A stretch of DNA of 64,000 nucleotides from Gracilariopsis chorda (lineage: Eukaryota; Rhodophyta; Florideophyceae; Gracilariales; Gracilariaceae): NCBI GenBank assembly GCA_003194525.1, contig NBIV01000187.1:62001-126000 (forward strand). The letters run 5' to 3'. The translations under genes and the position numbers were made by a program. The notes beneath the pieces were generated by a model, which ran no database searches, was not told the origin of the DNA, and worked only from the letters and a program-made list of their open reading frames with translations. This document shows positions 11,741-21,026 of the stretch, in pieces. Each line of letters begins with the position of its first letter. The first letter of the stretch is position 1.

Positions 11741-12503
11741 ACATGTTTTTTAACAGAAAATGTAAAGTGAACAAACGAAAAGATCAAAAGAGCACGTGTT
11801 TACTTATTAGAAACTTAAATGTGGATCCGAAAATGTATGGTCAGTACAGTGCTGAGGGTTCTTAGAACAAAAGCGCTCTAAGCAATCATATATGCCATTC
11901 GTGAACAGAAATAGACACAAAAATTGGAGAACAAGACAAAAAGAAGACGTATTTGCAAGAAAAGACGAGAATGTATGCGATAATCGATCAGCATTTTGAT
12001 GAGAGGTGCTTGAAAGACAAACGATAGAACAGCATCGCAGAATACGGTTTGTATAAATTTGGCGCTGTCTTTGGTCAGTTTAAAGCATAGACCACGCTGT
12101 GAGTATGCAACATTTGCTGTTTGAAATGAAAGAATAAGCGTAAAGTGAGCGGAGAGGTTTTTGTTTGAAGGGGTACATGTGACATAAAATATGGGGAATC
12201 GGGGTGTTGATTGTCCAAAATGCACGTATTGGAAAAAAGTGAGAAATTGAAGGATTTGCCGAAAGTCATATCCGAGGAACTCGGGCGCTGATGGGCTGAA
12301 ATTGTGACACATGTGACGTATTGTTGATTTACAACTCCCCGATATACTCAGTGTTGTGCTGCAATTTGGATTTGTACCAAAACTAAAAGCTGTCTGATTA
12401 CAACAAAGAAACAGGTCTTTTTGGGAAACCATTCGTCTCAACTTAAGCCTTGTCTCAAATAAAGCCCTCCGATTGCTAACCCTTTACCTATCATTGTAGC
12501 AAA
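11741..12503. other. Intergenic region left of gypsy-A
   Basis: AT-rich. A minus-strand open frame at 11878-12441 is Phe/Cys/Ser-rich with no recognisable domain, and I regard it as chance. No RNA gene was seen. Confidence 0.4.
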
Positions 12504-12508
12504 GGTAG

Positions 12509-12750
12509 TGTTGCGGTAGAAAAACGGGGGAGGACGCGCGTTCTTTTTGTGAGGGTGGAGCTGATGCAGACTAAGGGGCCACGGACTTTACTGATGTGCG
12601 AGTTGCTTCTTGCCTCTTTTTCAGGCGGTAAAGCGGCGAGACTAAGCGGTGCGCATTTGTGTGGACGAAATTTTCGGGCAGCGTCCAATAAAAATGTGCA
12701 GAATAAGAACTATATCTAAACCAACGCGTGTGCACCACTAGCACGTGACA
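12509..12750 (-). repeat. gypsy-A 3' LTR
   Basis: 242 bp, starting TGTCACGTGC and ending CCGCAACA on the minus strand. It aligns over its whole length with 39326-39588, which has an extra block of about 20 bp. Both share GCTTAGTCTCGCCGCTTTAC (minus strand). Identity is roughly 75-80% by eye. Confidence 0.8.
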
Positions 12751-12765
12751 TACTTCCCCCTCAAA
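12751..12765 (-). other. gypsy-A polypurine tract
   Basis: On the minus strand the sequence TTTGAGGGGGAAGTA directly precedes the 3' LTR, as expected for the plus-strand primer of an LTR retrotransposon. Confidence 0.7.
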
Positions 12766-12909
12766 CCACCGCCCCGGGCGGCGTTTCCGCGTTATACAAC
12801 CATACATTTCCCCAGAGCTTTGTGCTATTCCACTTGAAGATCTTCAAGAGCGCGCTAACACCCGAACACGCCTAAAAGGCGTCTACCGTGGCTAGGTACC
12901 AAGCCGAAA

Positions 12910-14110
12910 GTGAACTACACGAATAGGCAACGCCCATCGGGAATATCTTTCTGCAACCCTTGGGCCTCCATAATCGATATACACGAACGTTGTAGAAGAG
13001 GGATAAATGTTCGGGTAGAAAGAGAAACAATGGCAAAAGTGGAAAGAACGGACGACGCAAACAACATCGCCGACAGGAACGACCTAGCAAATCGATATCC
13101 AATCGATCAACTCGAAACAAGCCAAGCCTTCAATTACAAAACGCCCCACGTAAATCGTTTTCTGGAAAGACAATCCTTCCGATGCCGCCACTACTACGCC
13201 CTGTGCCAGCTCCAATTTTTCGCGTCTCCGATCAAAGAGATGGGTCGCATCACTCTGACATGTCTAACCATTGATAAGCTCGAGAAGGGTGTGCTCCGTC
13301 TCAAGCCGGTCCTTCTTTGGTACACGCTCTTGATGCGCCCTCCATCTCTAGTTCTGCAAAATCCAGCTTATGCCATTCTGGATGGGAAGTAGATCGTATA
13401 CTCTTCTTTGAAGGACAGTTCAGGGGAGCAAGTGGGAGACAAGTTGGACTCTCCGCATTTCAGATGATCGATATATGGACGTTGCAGATGTTCGACACGA
13501 CTCTATTTCGTCGGGCTTTTCGTACCGCGCCAATGATGACGGCCGCAAAGAAATCTTGCGAATGATGGACACATGCGAAGCGCCTACTGCTCCAGGGTCC
13601 GGTGGTGACATCCATGGTGGAGACTGTCGTAAGTTGATCATCGAATGGTGTAAAGCAATTCCCGGGTTCGCTGTTCCCATTTCTCAAGGCTCAGGTGCGC
13701 TTTCGTCGGATTTTCGTTTGCTGGAGTTCAGCATACGAGATGAGCGTCGCATTTATACCCGCAGCAACGATGACGAGTGTATGCAAGCTGCTCTCCCAAA
13801 CATTGTGGATGCGACATGTGGCAGAAATGGCGCTAACAGGCTGTCTGAATAGTTCGAGACGACTCCTACTACATTTGCAAGTCTGCGAGAAATGAGCTCT
13901 TTCGTGACGAGGCTCTCTTTTAAGGTCGAGCTTCGAAAAACTTCTATCGAGCTTCGGAACTTCTCCGTTTGGGATAAGGTGACTTCTGGCTACTACCTCG
14001 TGCGTATCTTGTATGATGGCCGTCATGCTTCATCCCGCTTTAACCATTTGATCATGGTCAACGGACGTCGCCGAATGATACTGGATAGTGCAGAGCGCCA
14101 TCTCTTATGA
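12910..14110 (+). pseudogene. Antisense reading frame X inside gypsy-A (damaged, unknown)
   Basis: Opposite to the gypsy-A genes there is a broken plus-strand frame. Its first part runs from about 12910 to 13392. Its second, in another frame, runs from 13475 to 14110 with one in-frame TAG at 13850-13852. The joined product would be about 350-400 residues of ordinary composition (for example SSGFSYRANDDGRKEIL and SAERHLL at the end). An AATAAA at 14257-14262 lies about 150 bases past the end. I recognise no family. It may be a captured gene or an unusual accessory gene of the retrotransposon. Confidence 0.4.
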
Positions 14111-14360
14111 CTCTGTAAGGATTCCCTCTTCTTAGTCGCTGGGGCTCATTCCCTATATTAGAAGATCATCGAAGTCCGTCAGCTCTGTCCCAAGGATCGC
14201 CAAGACTAGGGGAGTTGTCCTCATAGTTCTTATGCATATGGCGTTTCTTCTAGCTCAATAAATGATTCTTCTTTCTACGTATACATCTCGTCTATATGAG
14301 GCTTTTCTCTGGTGTATACACAACTAGCAAGAGGTCTTCACTGGCTTCGCCAAGCTTGTC

Positions 14361-14368
14361 TATAAAAG
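14361..14368 (+). promoter_or_regulatory. TATA box for antisense frame Y
   Basis: TATAAAAG lies 77-84 bases before the ATG at 14445-14447. It agrees with plus-strand transcription of a unit that ends near the AATAAA at 15093-15098. Confidence 0.5.
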
Positions 14369-14444
14369 AGCCGTTTAGGAGATGATTGCTTTAGTTTTTC
14401 TCCTGGGTAACACTGTTCGTTCATTCGGACAGGTTCTTTCAACC

Positions 14445-15035
14445 ATGAGTCAACCCCGTGAAGAAGTCAATGGCTTTGACTGCCTTCGCCCGGAGTTGAA
14501 GGAACGTTATACTCGTTTCCGGGGAGTTCAGGATCTCCACACGTCTCTTGGTAGAAGCACGCATGTCAACCGGGATGGCAATGCGGTTGATGTCGTCCCT
14601 CTGATGGGTCCTGGGGCCTCCCAGACGTCGCCAACCAGAACTACTCGAGCAGGTTATCTTCATGAGCCGGAACGTTTCAGAGCCTACGATTCTCTTCCTC
14701 AGGCTACTTTGGGCGAGGTTTGTGTGATACTCGAGTCTGCTCCAGTTCACCGTGCAGCCGGAAAAGGTCTTCAGAGACGTTCTAGTAGCTCTTGACTTGT
14801 CTATCGGAAGGAAGATGACCCTCGATTTCATGATGTAATGGTACTCATCCTGGCCGGAGAGAAAAGGGTTCATCAAGTCATGTCTTCTGCTACTAAACTA
14901 GGTGGCCGAGCTCTTGCTGAGTTTCCCCATCCAGTTCAGTTCTCAGACGGTCGTCATGTATGGGGTTATCGCAAAGAACCAGGCAACATTTCCATCAAGT
15001 ATGTGCCGCATGATGAGGTTGAAAGCGGAAATTGA
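14445..15035 (+). pseudogene. Antisense reading frame Y inside gypsy-A (one in-frame stop)
   Basis: From the ATG at 14445 the plus-strand frame is open to 15033-15035 except for one TGA at 14793-14795, giving about 195 codons. It begins MSQPREEVNGFDCLRPELKE and, after the stop, continues with LVYRKEDDPRFHDVMVLILA. A TATAAAAG precedes it and an AATAAA (15093-15098) follows it, so it looks like a small complete transcription unit in the 3' part of gypsy-A. No family was recognised. Alternatives are a captured host gene or an old insertion. Confidence 0.45.
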
Positions 15036-15179
15036 TGATCTGGTTTCGAACTAGCTATTCAGTTGACACTACGCATGAATTCCATTCCCATAAATAAACA
15101 CAAGTACCTGAGAAAAAAATTGTTCTTCTTGGCAGCTAGCACATTGTCCTAAGTTGTACGCAGTAATTCCTACCAAAGT

Positions 15180-17007
15180 TCATCGTGTAATCTACTCCTG
15201 CAGATGAGCAGGTCGTCGATAGTACAAAACAATCCGTCTGGAATGTATAGGTTCCCTGGATACCCTTCGATGTTGTCTACTTAGAACATAGCGTGGGTGC
15301 GATGGTCTTATTACTCGGCAGGGGCCGTAGAACCTTGACTGCAATGGAGCCCACTTCTTCTTGGCTTTGAGTACTTATCCGTCTGATACGAGCACCCCTT
15401 CACCTACGTTGAAGCGAAATACTCGCCTTTCGTCACGCTAAACCTCGTTCCGGCGTAGAGCACGAGTTGCGCTGCCTCTTTCTCCATCCAGCAGCTCTAG
15501 TCTCCTGTGCATATCACTGTAGTGGGCAACAAGTGCTGCCGGCTCGTAGTTGCTCATTCGTGGTGCTGTGCTGTATAGAAGCTCAAATGGGGACTGTCCA
15601 TCTACCATCTGGCGTCTCCAATATCCATACAGTACTCTTCATAAAGCGAAGTCCCACTCTTCACCTCTCTGGGTAACTTCTTTGGCCACCCCACGTTTCA
15701 AGGTCCTAACAATTCTTTCTGCCCTCCCATTTGACATGGGCGCATAAGCCAGCACCGTCTTCCAGAGGATACCCTTTTGTTTCATGAATTCGATCAGTGC
15801 TTTAGCCGGGAAGCAGGTTGCATTATCAGATATAATGAGCCTGGGAAGACCCAATGGCTGTATGATCTCTTCGCGTATGAATTTTGTAACTAATTGTGTC
15901 GTAGCCGTTACAGTCGTCTGATCAATCGGCCATCCCGTTACGTGTTTTACACGTATTAACATGATTCGATTTCTTTTCTGGGATGTAGGTAGTGGTCCCG
16001 CAAAGTCGATGGAAAACGCATGAAAATGCCCAGTCAATGGACACTTAAGGCCACTTTTATAGGCCACAATGCCCACTGCTCGTTGAAACCCATGGCAACT
16101 TTTCACATAGTCTATGACGTCACAGTATACCTTTGGCAACCAGTACCTTTCCAGTACAAAGTTGCTGGTAGAGTCTATTACCCAATGACGGATATCTTCA
16201 TGCAAAGCTCGTAATATCGTTTTCTATCCTGTCTGAAGGAGATCGACTGCAGTCCTTTCGGGTTTCTCTTCATGAGGCTTCCATTCCAGGCAATAAATCC
16301 CTCTGCATTTCTCTTAATTGAGCGCCTTTCCTGCACGTCTTCTAATTCTATGTCCATGCCGGAAAGAAAACTCTTGGTGGCTATTAGTTCTCTTTCGAGG
16401 TCATATCTTAGACTGGAATTTTGCACGAATAGGCTTAGTTACTCTTCTCACATCGTTCCCGGCATATCCAGCCTAGGAAAGTAGTCCGCCGCCTTATTAC
16501 TATTACCGGCTCGGTATTGAATCTTAAAGTCATACTCCGCCAGAAGATCCATCCACCTTACTACTCTACCGTAGATGTCCTTCTTCTTAAAGGCATATTG
16601 TAATGCTTGGTGATCGGTGAGCAGTGTGAAGGGCATCGTTGACAAGAGATATATTCTAAACTCCTTAAGAGCAACTTCTACCACCAGAGCTTCCCCTTCA
16701 CATTCGGAGTACCTTCGTTCAGCCTCGTTCATAGTGCGGCTAGCATACTGAATAAGGTGGATCTTCCCATCGTCCGGTGATTCTTTTGTGATAGTACGAT
16801 GCCCCGTGATATCGATGAGGCATTGGTCTCTACTATGAAATGTTGATTAAAGTCTGGGAATGAAAGCACGGGAGATGATGTCATTTTGTTTTTGAGATGG
16901 TTAAATGCATCCTGCATTTCCGGGGTTCAAGACCATTTCCTTTTTCACGATGTGGCTTCATGAAGAATGGCTGGCACTTCAGCGAAGCTTGGATTGAATC
17001 TTCTGTA
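15180..17007 (-). pseudogene. gypsy-A pol, RNase H and integrase part (3' fragment)
   Basis: The minus strand from 17007 continues the reverse transcriptase after the gypsy-B insertion, beginning with a YYRRFNPSFAE motif. RNase H follows (VETNASSISRGIVLSQ, then TDHQAL and AADYFPRLD) across frameshifts near 16730. Integrase (16205-15639) has a degraded zinc module and the D-D-E core: IDFAGPL, LIISDNATCF and NGRAERIVRTLK. Beyond a frameshift near 15640, remnants of the integrase C-terminal domain run to about 15200 (RFYGPCRV-like). Stops and shifts make it non-functional. Confidence 0.8.
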
Positions 17008-17012
17008 GTACC
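17008..17012. repeat. Target-site duplication of gypsy-B, left copy (GTACC)
   Basis: GTACC directly before the left LTR matches GTACC at 36420-36424 directly after the right LTR. This fixes the insertion point of gypsy-B in gypsy-A. Confidence 0.9.
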
Positions 17013-17866
17013 TGTAGTGCAATGGCCCCTCAAGGGGACTCAACCGAAGTGGTTTTTCATATCCAACGCATTGGTAAGCCGTATTGTCACGGAGGTATAT
17101 GAGTCGGCATGGGCTGATAGCCCATTGGGAGGATTTACTTAGGAAGGGTAGGCAATCCAGCGCACGTGTGCGGCGAGCCGCCGGGCACAGTGGGTGCCAT
17201 CTGAAGTGCCACAGGGCCCACGTGGAGTGCTGGTAACCGGTGTGCCGGATAGTAGATATTTTAGATAATTTCCGACTGTAGCATTGTCGGCGAGCCTGTA
17301 TAAGTAGCGGCCGGCGCCGCTACCCCCACACAGTAAAACCTAACAAGGGACTGGGCTCTGAATAATTTTCCGCTGGTGAGCGGCTACGACTCCACTATAG
17401 GAGACTGTCTCCACCGATCCCTGGTATTCATCCCCCTTGCACACCGAGGAGTGACTGCCCGTAGCATACGGTATATTTATTACTTGTTGGCTATTCGTTC
17501 TACAGTTTCAGACCGCCCATACGGATCTTTCTTCTCCGCCCTGTACGCCAAGTTTCGCCCGTGGTCTCGGGATTCTTCGCCACTGTCACCGGCCGGCACT
17601 CGCACACGTAGCTTGCGCCGACCTCCTTTCTTTTTGTCCCTGGAGATCTGCCGTTTACACGGATTATTCCCAACTTCTGGGTTTACCCCCCCGCCCTCCA
17701 TCAGTACTGCCGGACCGGATCACACGGATTTACACCCGGTTCACGCTGATCCCATGAGAGAGCTCAGTCTCTGAGTTACCCTTCTTAAGGGAGCAAGGCT
17801 GAACACCTTTGACGTGTCTTTCCGCCGTCGCGGCTGGTTCTCCCCGCTTTCGCTGATTGCACTACA
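17013..17866 (+). repeat. gypsy-B 5' LTR
   Basis: 854 bp with the terminal inverted repeat TGTAGTGCAAT...ATTGCACTACA. It contains GTATAAGTAG (17298-17307), a likely TATA element for genomic RNA. It is nearly identical to 35566-36419. Confidence 0.93.
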
Positions 17867-17886
17867 AGTGGTCTCCCGACCTAGAA
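17867..17886 (+). other. gypsy-B primer-binding site
   Basis: TGGTCTCCCGACC starts two bases after the LTR end. This would pair with the 3' end of a tRNA finishing in GGTCGGGAGACCA. The donor tRNA was not identified. Confidence 0.6.
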
Positions 17887-18005
17887 GGTTTGGGACCTTT
17901 CCGTCACTTGACGGCGATCATTTCTTTGTCCGTACTTACGGAAGCTCGAACTTGGTTTATTTCGGTCTGATTCTGTTCTAACTACTCCGCCAGTTCTCGC
18001 AGACG

Positions 18006-18158
18006 ATGCCTCGTCCCCCGATCGGTCGGGATAGAACTGGGTCTGTACCCGGTCCTTCGGGACTACCCCAGAGCCTCCCACCGCTTCCGCGGAATACTCT
18101 GGATGTCCCGGGAAACGATGAACCAGGTCCAGCTTCCCGGGGTGCTCAGTCTGCCACT
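18006..18158 (+). pseudogene. gypsy-B gag, 5' fragment
   Basis: It starts at ATG 18006 (MPRPPIGRDRTGSVPGPSG) about 140 bases after the LTR and reads a Pro/Gly/Arg-rich leader for 51 codons up to the left end of the DNA transposon. The rest of gag resumes at 28098 on the far side, in a frame that an 8-bp (or 2- or 5-bp) target duplication would keep intact. Confidence 0.75.
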
Positions 18159-18181
18159 CGTCGGTGTTCTCGGAATGCTAG
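18159..18181 (+). repeat. DNA transposon left terminal inverted repeat
   Basis: Inverted match to 28075-28097 with a single mismatch at position 11 (C versus T). The start could be a few bases to the right, because CGT/ACG at the edge may belong to the target. Confidence 0.85.
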
Positions 18182-18387
18182 ATAAGGGTGCTAGATCGCA
18201 AGTTTGTTAGGCAATCACTCAAAAAAACTACGAAAACGCTAGATTCTGCTAGTTCGTGGTGGTTGGCAAGCAAAAAAAAAAAATTTTTCGGAAATCACTC
18301 TTTCATATTTTCTATTGTCATCCGTCCCTAGTACCGCACTTCGCTAGTTTCAAGTTTAGAGCAAGTTCTTTGCTCACTAAACGCTAG
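18177..18387 (+). repeat. Subterminal GCTAG repeats
   Basis: GCTAG occurs at 18177, 18190, 18238, 18248, 18343 and 18383. On the right end the inverse CTAGC occurs at 27965 and 28075. Orientation toward both ends fits transposase binding sites. The role is inferred. Confidence 0.5.
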
Positions 18388-18405
18388 TTAGAGGGCTCGA
18401 AATGG

Positions 18406-18428
18406 CGCTGGCCGCGTAGCGGCCAGCG
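18406..18428. repeat. Subterminal hairpin, left end
   Basis: CGCTGGCCGC, a three-base loop GTA, then GCGGCCAGCG: a perfect 10-bp stem. A matching kind of hairpin lies near the right end at 27868-27901. Confidence 0.8.
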
Positions 18429-18601
18429 GCCCCACCCCCATGCAACCCAAATTAACTTACATATTTCCATCTCGTGGATTTCAAACTTCAAATTGTCAAA
18501 GTTTGGAGCCCAACTGTTCTCTCAGCCTCACTGGGTGGCACCCACACTCTTGAACACCAAACATAAAACCTCCCTTACCATCCTTACCATCCTTCTTCTC
18601 C

Positions 18602-19360
18602 TTATCCTCTCATTCCACGCCTCCTCTTCAACCGACTCTCACCTTCTATTCCTTCGTCGTCCTTCTCCTCCAACCTCTTCCTTACAGCCCCTCGACCGGG
18701 AGTAACAGGAGTGCCTTCCCCGACAACAGCTCTCCCTTCCGCATCACACACCTTCTTCTGCATTTCCTCGATTAGATGCACAGCCCTACCAACCAGTAAA
18801 AGTTGCTTCTCCAACACCAAAACCCGTCTACGCATCTCCTCGTTCTCCTTCCACAGTCTCCTCAGCTCCTCACCCACACACGCCACAACCCCATCGACAT
18901 GCATTTCCGCCCACACCCCAGCCTCCCTTGCCCTCCTACGCAGCTCAGCCACAGCACCCATAGGCACCCCTTCCTCTGAAGAACTCAGCACCATCCCCCC
19001 CATCTCCACCACAACCTCCTCGATACACTCATCCAAACGCTCCTTAAGCCCTCCGCCCACGCTCCTCACCAGTTTCTTCACATCGCGGTAAAACCGACTC
19101 ATTCGCCCCGCCCCACCTCCTCCTCCTCCCCGTCCTCCTCGACTTCCCTCGCCCTCACTTCCCTCCCCCCCATCCCCTCCCATCATCGTCCCAACCCCAA
19201 GCTCCCCGAACCCAACAACGTTCCTTCCCTTGCCCTCTTCACCATCACCCTTCCCTTCCTCCTCCTTCTTCGTCCTTGGAGGCGTCTCGGGGACCTCCCT
19301 CTTCTCCGCTTTATCCAACAACGCCAGTAGCTCCTCATCATTCACGTCTTCGCTAGACAT
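18602..19360 (-). CDS. Transposon cargo: coiled-coil protein with a basic tail (unknown)
   Basis: 252 residues from the ATG at 19358-19360 (MSSEDVNDEELLALLDKAEK). The first third is acidic then Gly/Glu/Lys-rich low complexity, with an unbroken Arg/Gly stretch near residue 75. A helical region with heptad spacing follows (about 90-215, for example LWKENEEMRRRVLVLEKQLL). It ends in an Arg/Lys-rich tail (SRLKRRRGMRG) that could be a nuclear signal. It is transcribed away from the centre of the element together with the membrane-protein gene. No family was recognised. By position it is an accessory protein of the transposon. Oligomerisation and DNA or protein binding in the nucleus are guesses from composition. 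Confidence 0.6.
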   Translation of the reverse strand: MSSEDVNDEELLALLDKAEKREVPETPPRTKKEEEGKGDGEEGKGRNVVGFGELGVGTMMGGDGGEGSEGEGSRGGRGGGGGGAGRMSRFYRDVKKLVRSVGGGLKERLDECIEEVVVEMGGMVLSSSEEGVPMGAVAELRRRAREAGVWAEMHVDGVVACVGEELRRLWKENEEMRRRVLVLEKQLLLVGRAVHLIEEMQKKVCDAEGRAVVGEGTPVTPGRGAVRKRLEEKDDEGIEGESRLKRRRGMRG

Positions 19361-19602
19361 GGCTACTACACGCCCCACCACAACGGCGCTCCCGTTCCTA
19401 ACCCAACCACCAAGCGAGCACTCCCCAGGTACTTATCCAACCGCATTTTTTCACTCGCCCGTTTTCGCGCCATTTCCCACCGAGTCGTGTCCCACCAATA
19501 ATCTGAAACGAAAAATTTAGAACGACATTAGTTTAACACTTCCTTCAGTTTACAACTCTATCACACTAACTTAGGTATGTACAGGTAGAACTACGAACGT
19601 GT

Positions 19603-20373
19603 CTAAAGAAATGGTTCAAAACGAGAACCAACAGGCCTACAGTGCTCTCCTAGATTCGCAACATACCTTCGAAAATGGTACTCCAAGTCCATATCCACAG
19701 CCATACCCAAAAGAAGCAGCACGAAAAAGATAGTATTCTCCACTACAGGCGCGAGTCCCCTTACCTTGTGCAAAGAAGTATCGCTCAGGAACGTGAAAAT
19801 CAAGTAGGTAAACACAACAGGGAACACCCTTCCGATATAGAGCCTCATAGTAGCCACACCATCTCTAAACGCAAGCACCTTATTCAAACCACCGTATACG
19901 GTCCTGCACACATCCAAAATCAGCCCAACACTACCTCTCTGCACATATGGGAGCTCTCTCTCATTGTTAATGCTGTCCCTAGTCACAAAAAACATCGTTA
20001 GCCGTTCAACCACATACGACATACCCCCAAACATGAAACCACCAGTGAAAAATGCAAGAGCACCAGTCCTAAGTTCCATTCCAATCGAAATTGGCGCTTC
20101 CAAGAAGTGATAGCCAACAAAAATACAAACATTCAACGGCAAAAGACCTGCCATCGTGAATCCAAGTAGTCTGTTTCGAATCACAGAAATCCGTGCCATT
20201 CGCTGGCTGTCCCGCAAAGGTACGTATGCCAATGAACCAAAATGCCTTCTATGCAATGCAAACACCATATCGAAGATAAACAAATGCAAAACAGTCTCCA
20301 GAATTACCACAATCAACATCTTCGGAGACATTCGAACATCCCCTACCACATAATGCATCAAAAGCGGTTTCAA
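19603..20373 (-). CDS. Transposon cargo: multi-pass membrane protein (unknown, start unclear)
   Basis: The open frame covers about 256 codons, with a first in-frame ATG at 20358 (MHYVVGDVRM). Four or five hydrophobic segments are visible: around residues 18-38, 70-90, 103-125, 190-208 and 215-232. The frame upstream of 20373 continues as another hydrophobic stretch (AWCAYAFLFSLAIGALYG) to a TAG at 20467-20469 without an ATG. A first exon or a recent stop is therefore likely. The loops are basic and the C-terminus is polar. A membrane protein is an odd passenger for a DNA transposon. I recognise no family, and transporter or envelope-like roles are not supported by any motif. Confidence 0.55.
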   Translation of the reverse strand: MKPLLMHYVVGDVRMSPKMLIVVILETVLHLFIFDMVFALHRRHFGSLAYVPLRDSQRMARISVIRNRLLGFTMAGLLPLNVCIFVGYHFLEAPISIGMELRTGALAFFTGGFMFGGMSYVVERLTMFFVTRDSINNERELPYVQRGSVGLILDVCRTVYGGLNKVLAFRDGVATMRLYIGRVFPVVFTYLIFTFLSDTSLHKVRGLAPVVENTIFFVLLLLGMAVDMDLEYHFRRYVANLGEHCRPVGSRFEPFL

Positions 20374-20769
20374 TACCCCATAAAGAGCACCAATGGCTAA
20401 TGAAAACAGAAACGCATATGCGCACCAAGCCCATGCTTTTCGCTTTTCCTCGCGTAGTCGGCATATCTATGTCAGGCCTTCGCAGCGAAGCGGATTTCCT
20501 GGGACAATGCTTCTTCGTCTTCGTAGAACTCTTATTCCGGCCGAGAACCACGCTGCAATCTTGAAGCGTTCGCGTGATCAAGTTGTCGTGGCACCCAGTC
20601 GCGTAAGATGCTCTCGTGATCACGTCTGCTCGGTTCAGGCGACGTGAGCATCTATACTTTTGAAATACATGGTATTGAAGACGTTTCCTGACAACCATTA
20701 AGTTCATTTAGGCGGCGCTGCAATGCACCTGTAATGATTTTGCATTGGTATTCGAAGTTTGTTTTTGGG

Positions 20770-20855
20770 GGTGGAGGTCCGTGGACCGGAGTGTCGTGGC
20801 GCTTCATCAGGCGCCTGATGAAGCGCCACGACACTCCGGTCCACGGACCTCCACC
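20770..20855. repeat. 86-bp perfect palindrome
   Basis: Two 43-nt arms (20770-20812 and 20813-20855) are exact reverse complements with no loop. The centre is CATCAGGCGCCTGATG. It lies in the gap between the minus-strand membrane-protein gene and the plus-strand methyltransferase-SET gene, that is, at the divergent promoter region of the element. Confidence 0.97.
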
Positions 20856-20865
20856 ACGTGGCGAC

Positions 20866-21002
20866 CAGCAGTTCCGAAAATCAAAAAATTAGTTTAAAAT
20901 TAGTGTCTGGAATGAACGGACATCTGCGGTACGACCTAGTAGGTCATGGGCGGAAGATGCATGGTTCATTTTACACTAATTTTTTGATTTTCTGAACAGC
21001 TG
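20866..21002. repeat. Second inverted repeat, 28-nt arms
   Basis: Arms 20866-20893 and 20975-21002 match at 26 of 28 positions when inverted (core GAAAATCAAAAAATTAGT). The 81-base spacer contains smaller inverted pairs (AATGAAC/GTTCATT, GACCTAGTAGGTC). The right arm overlaps the start of the open frame of the methyltransferase-SET gene. It could be a small MITE, an intron derived from one, or a stem in the 5' leader. Confidence 0.85.
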
Positions 21003-21026
21003 GGTGGGGATAATGAGGTCGAAGAG

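Noticed and set aside
11878-12441. 187-codon minus-strand frame
   Set aside because: Phe/Ser/Cys-rich with no domain or paralogue, in AT-rich DNA. It is probably a chance frame.
18711-19091. Plus-strand frames over the cargo coiled-coil gene
   Set aside because: Ser/Thr/Pro-rich mirror of a Glu/Arg/Lys-rich gene. The minus frame has an ATG, a coiled coil and a basic tail.
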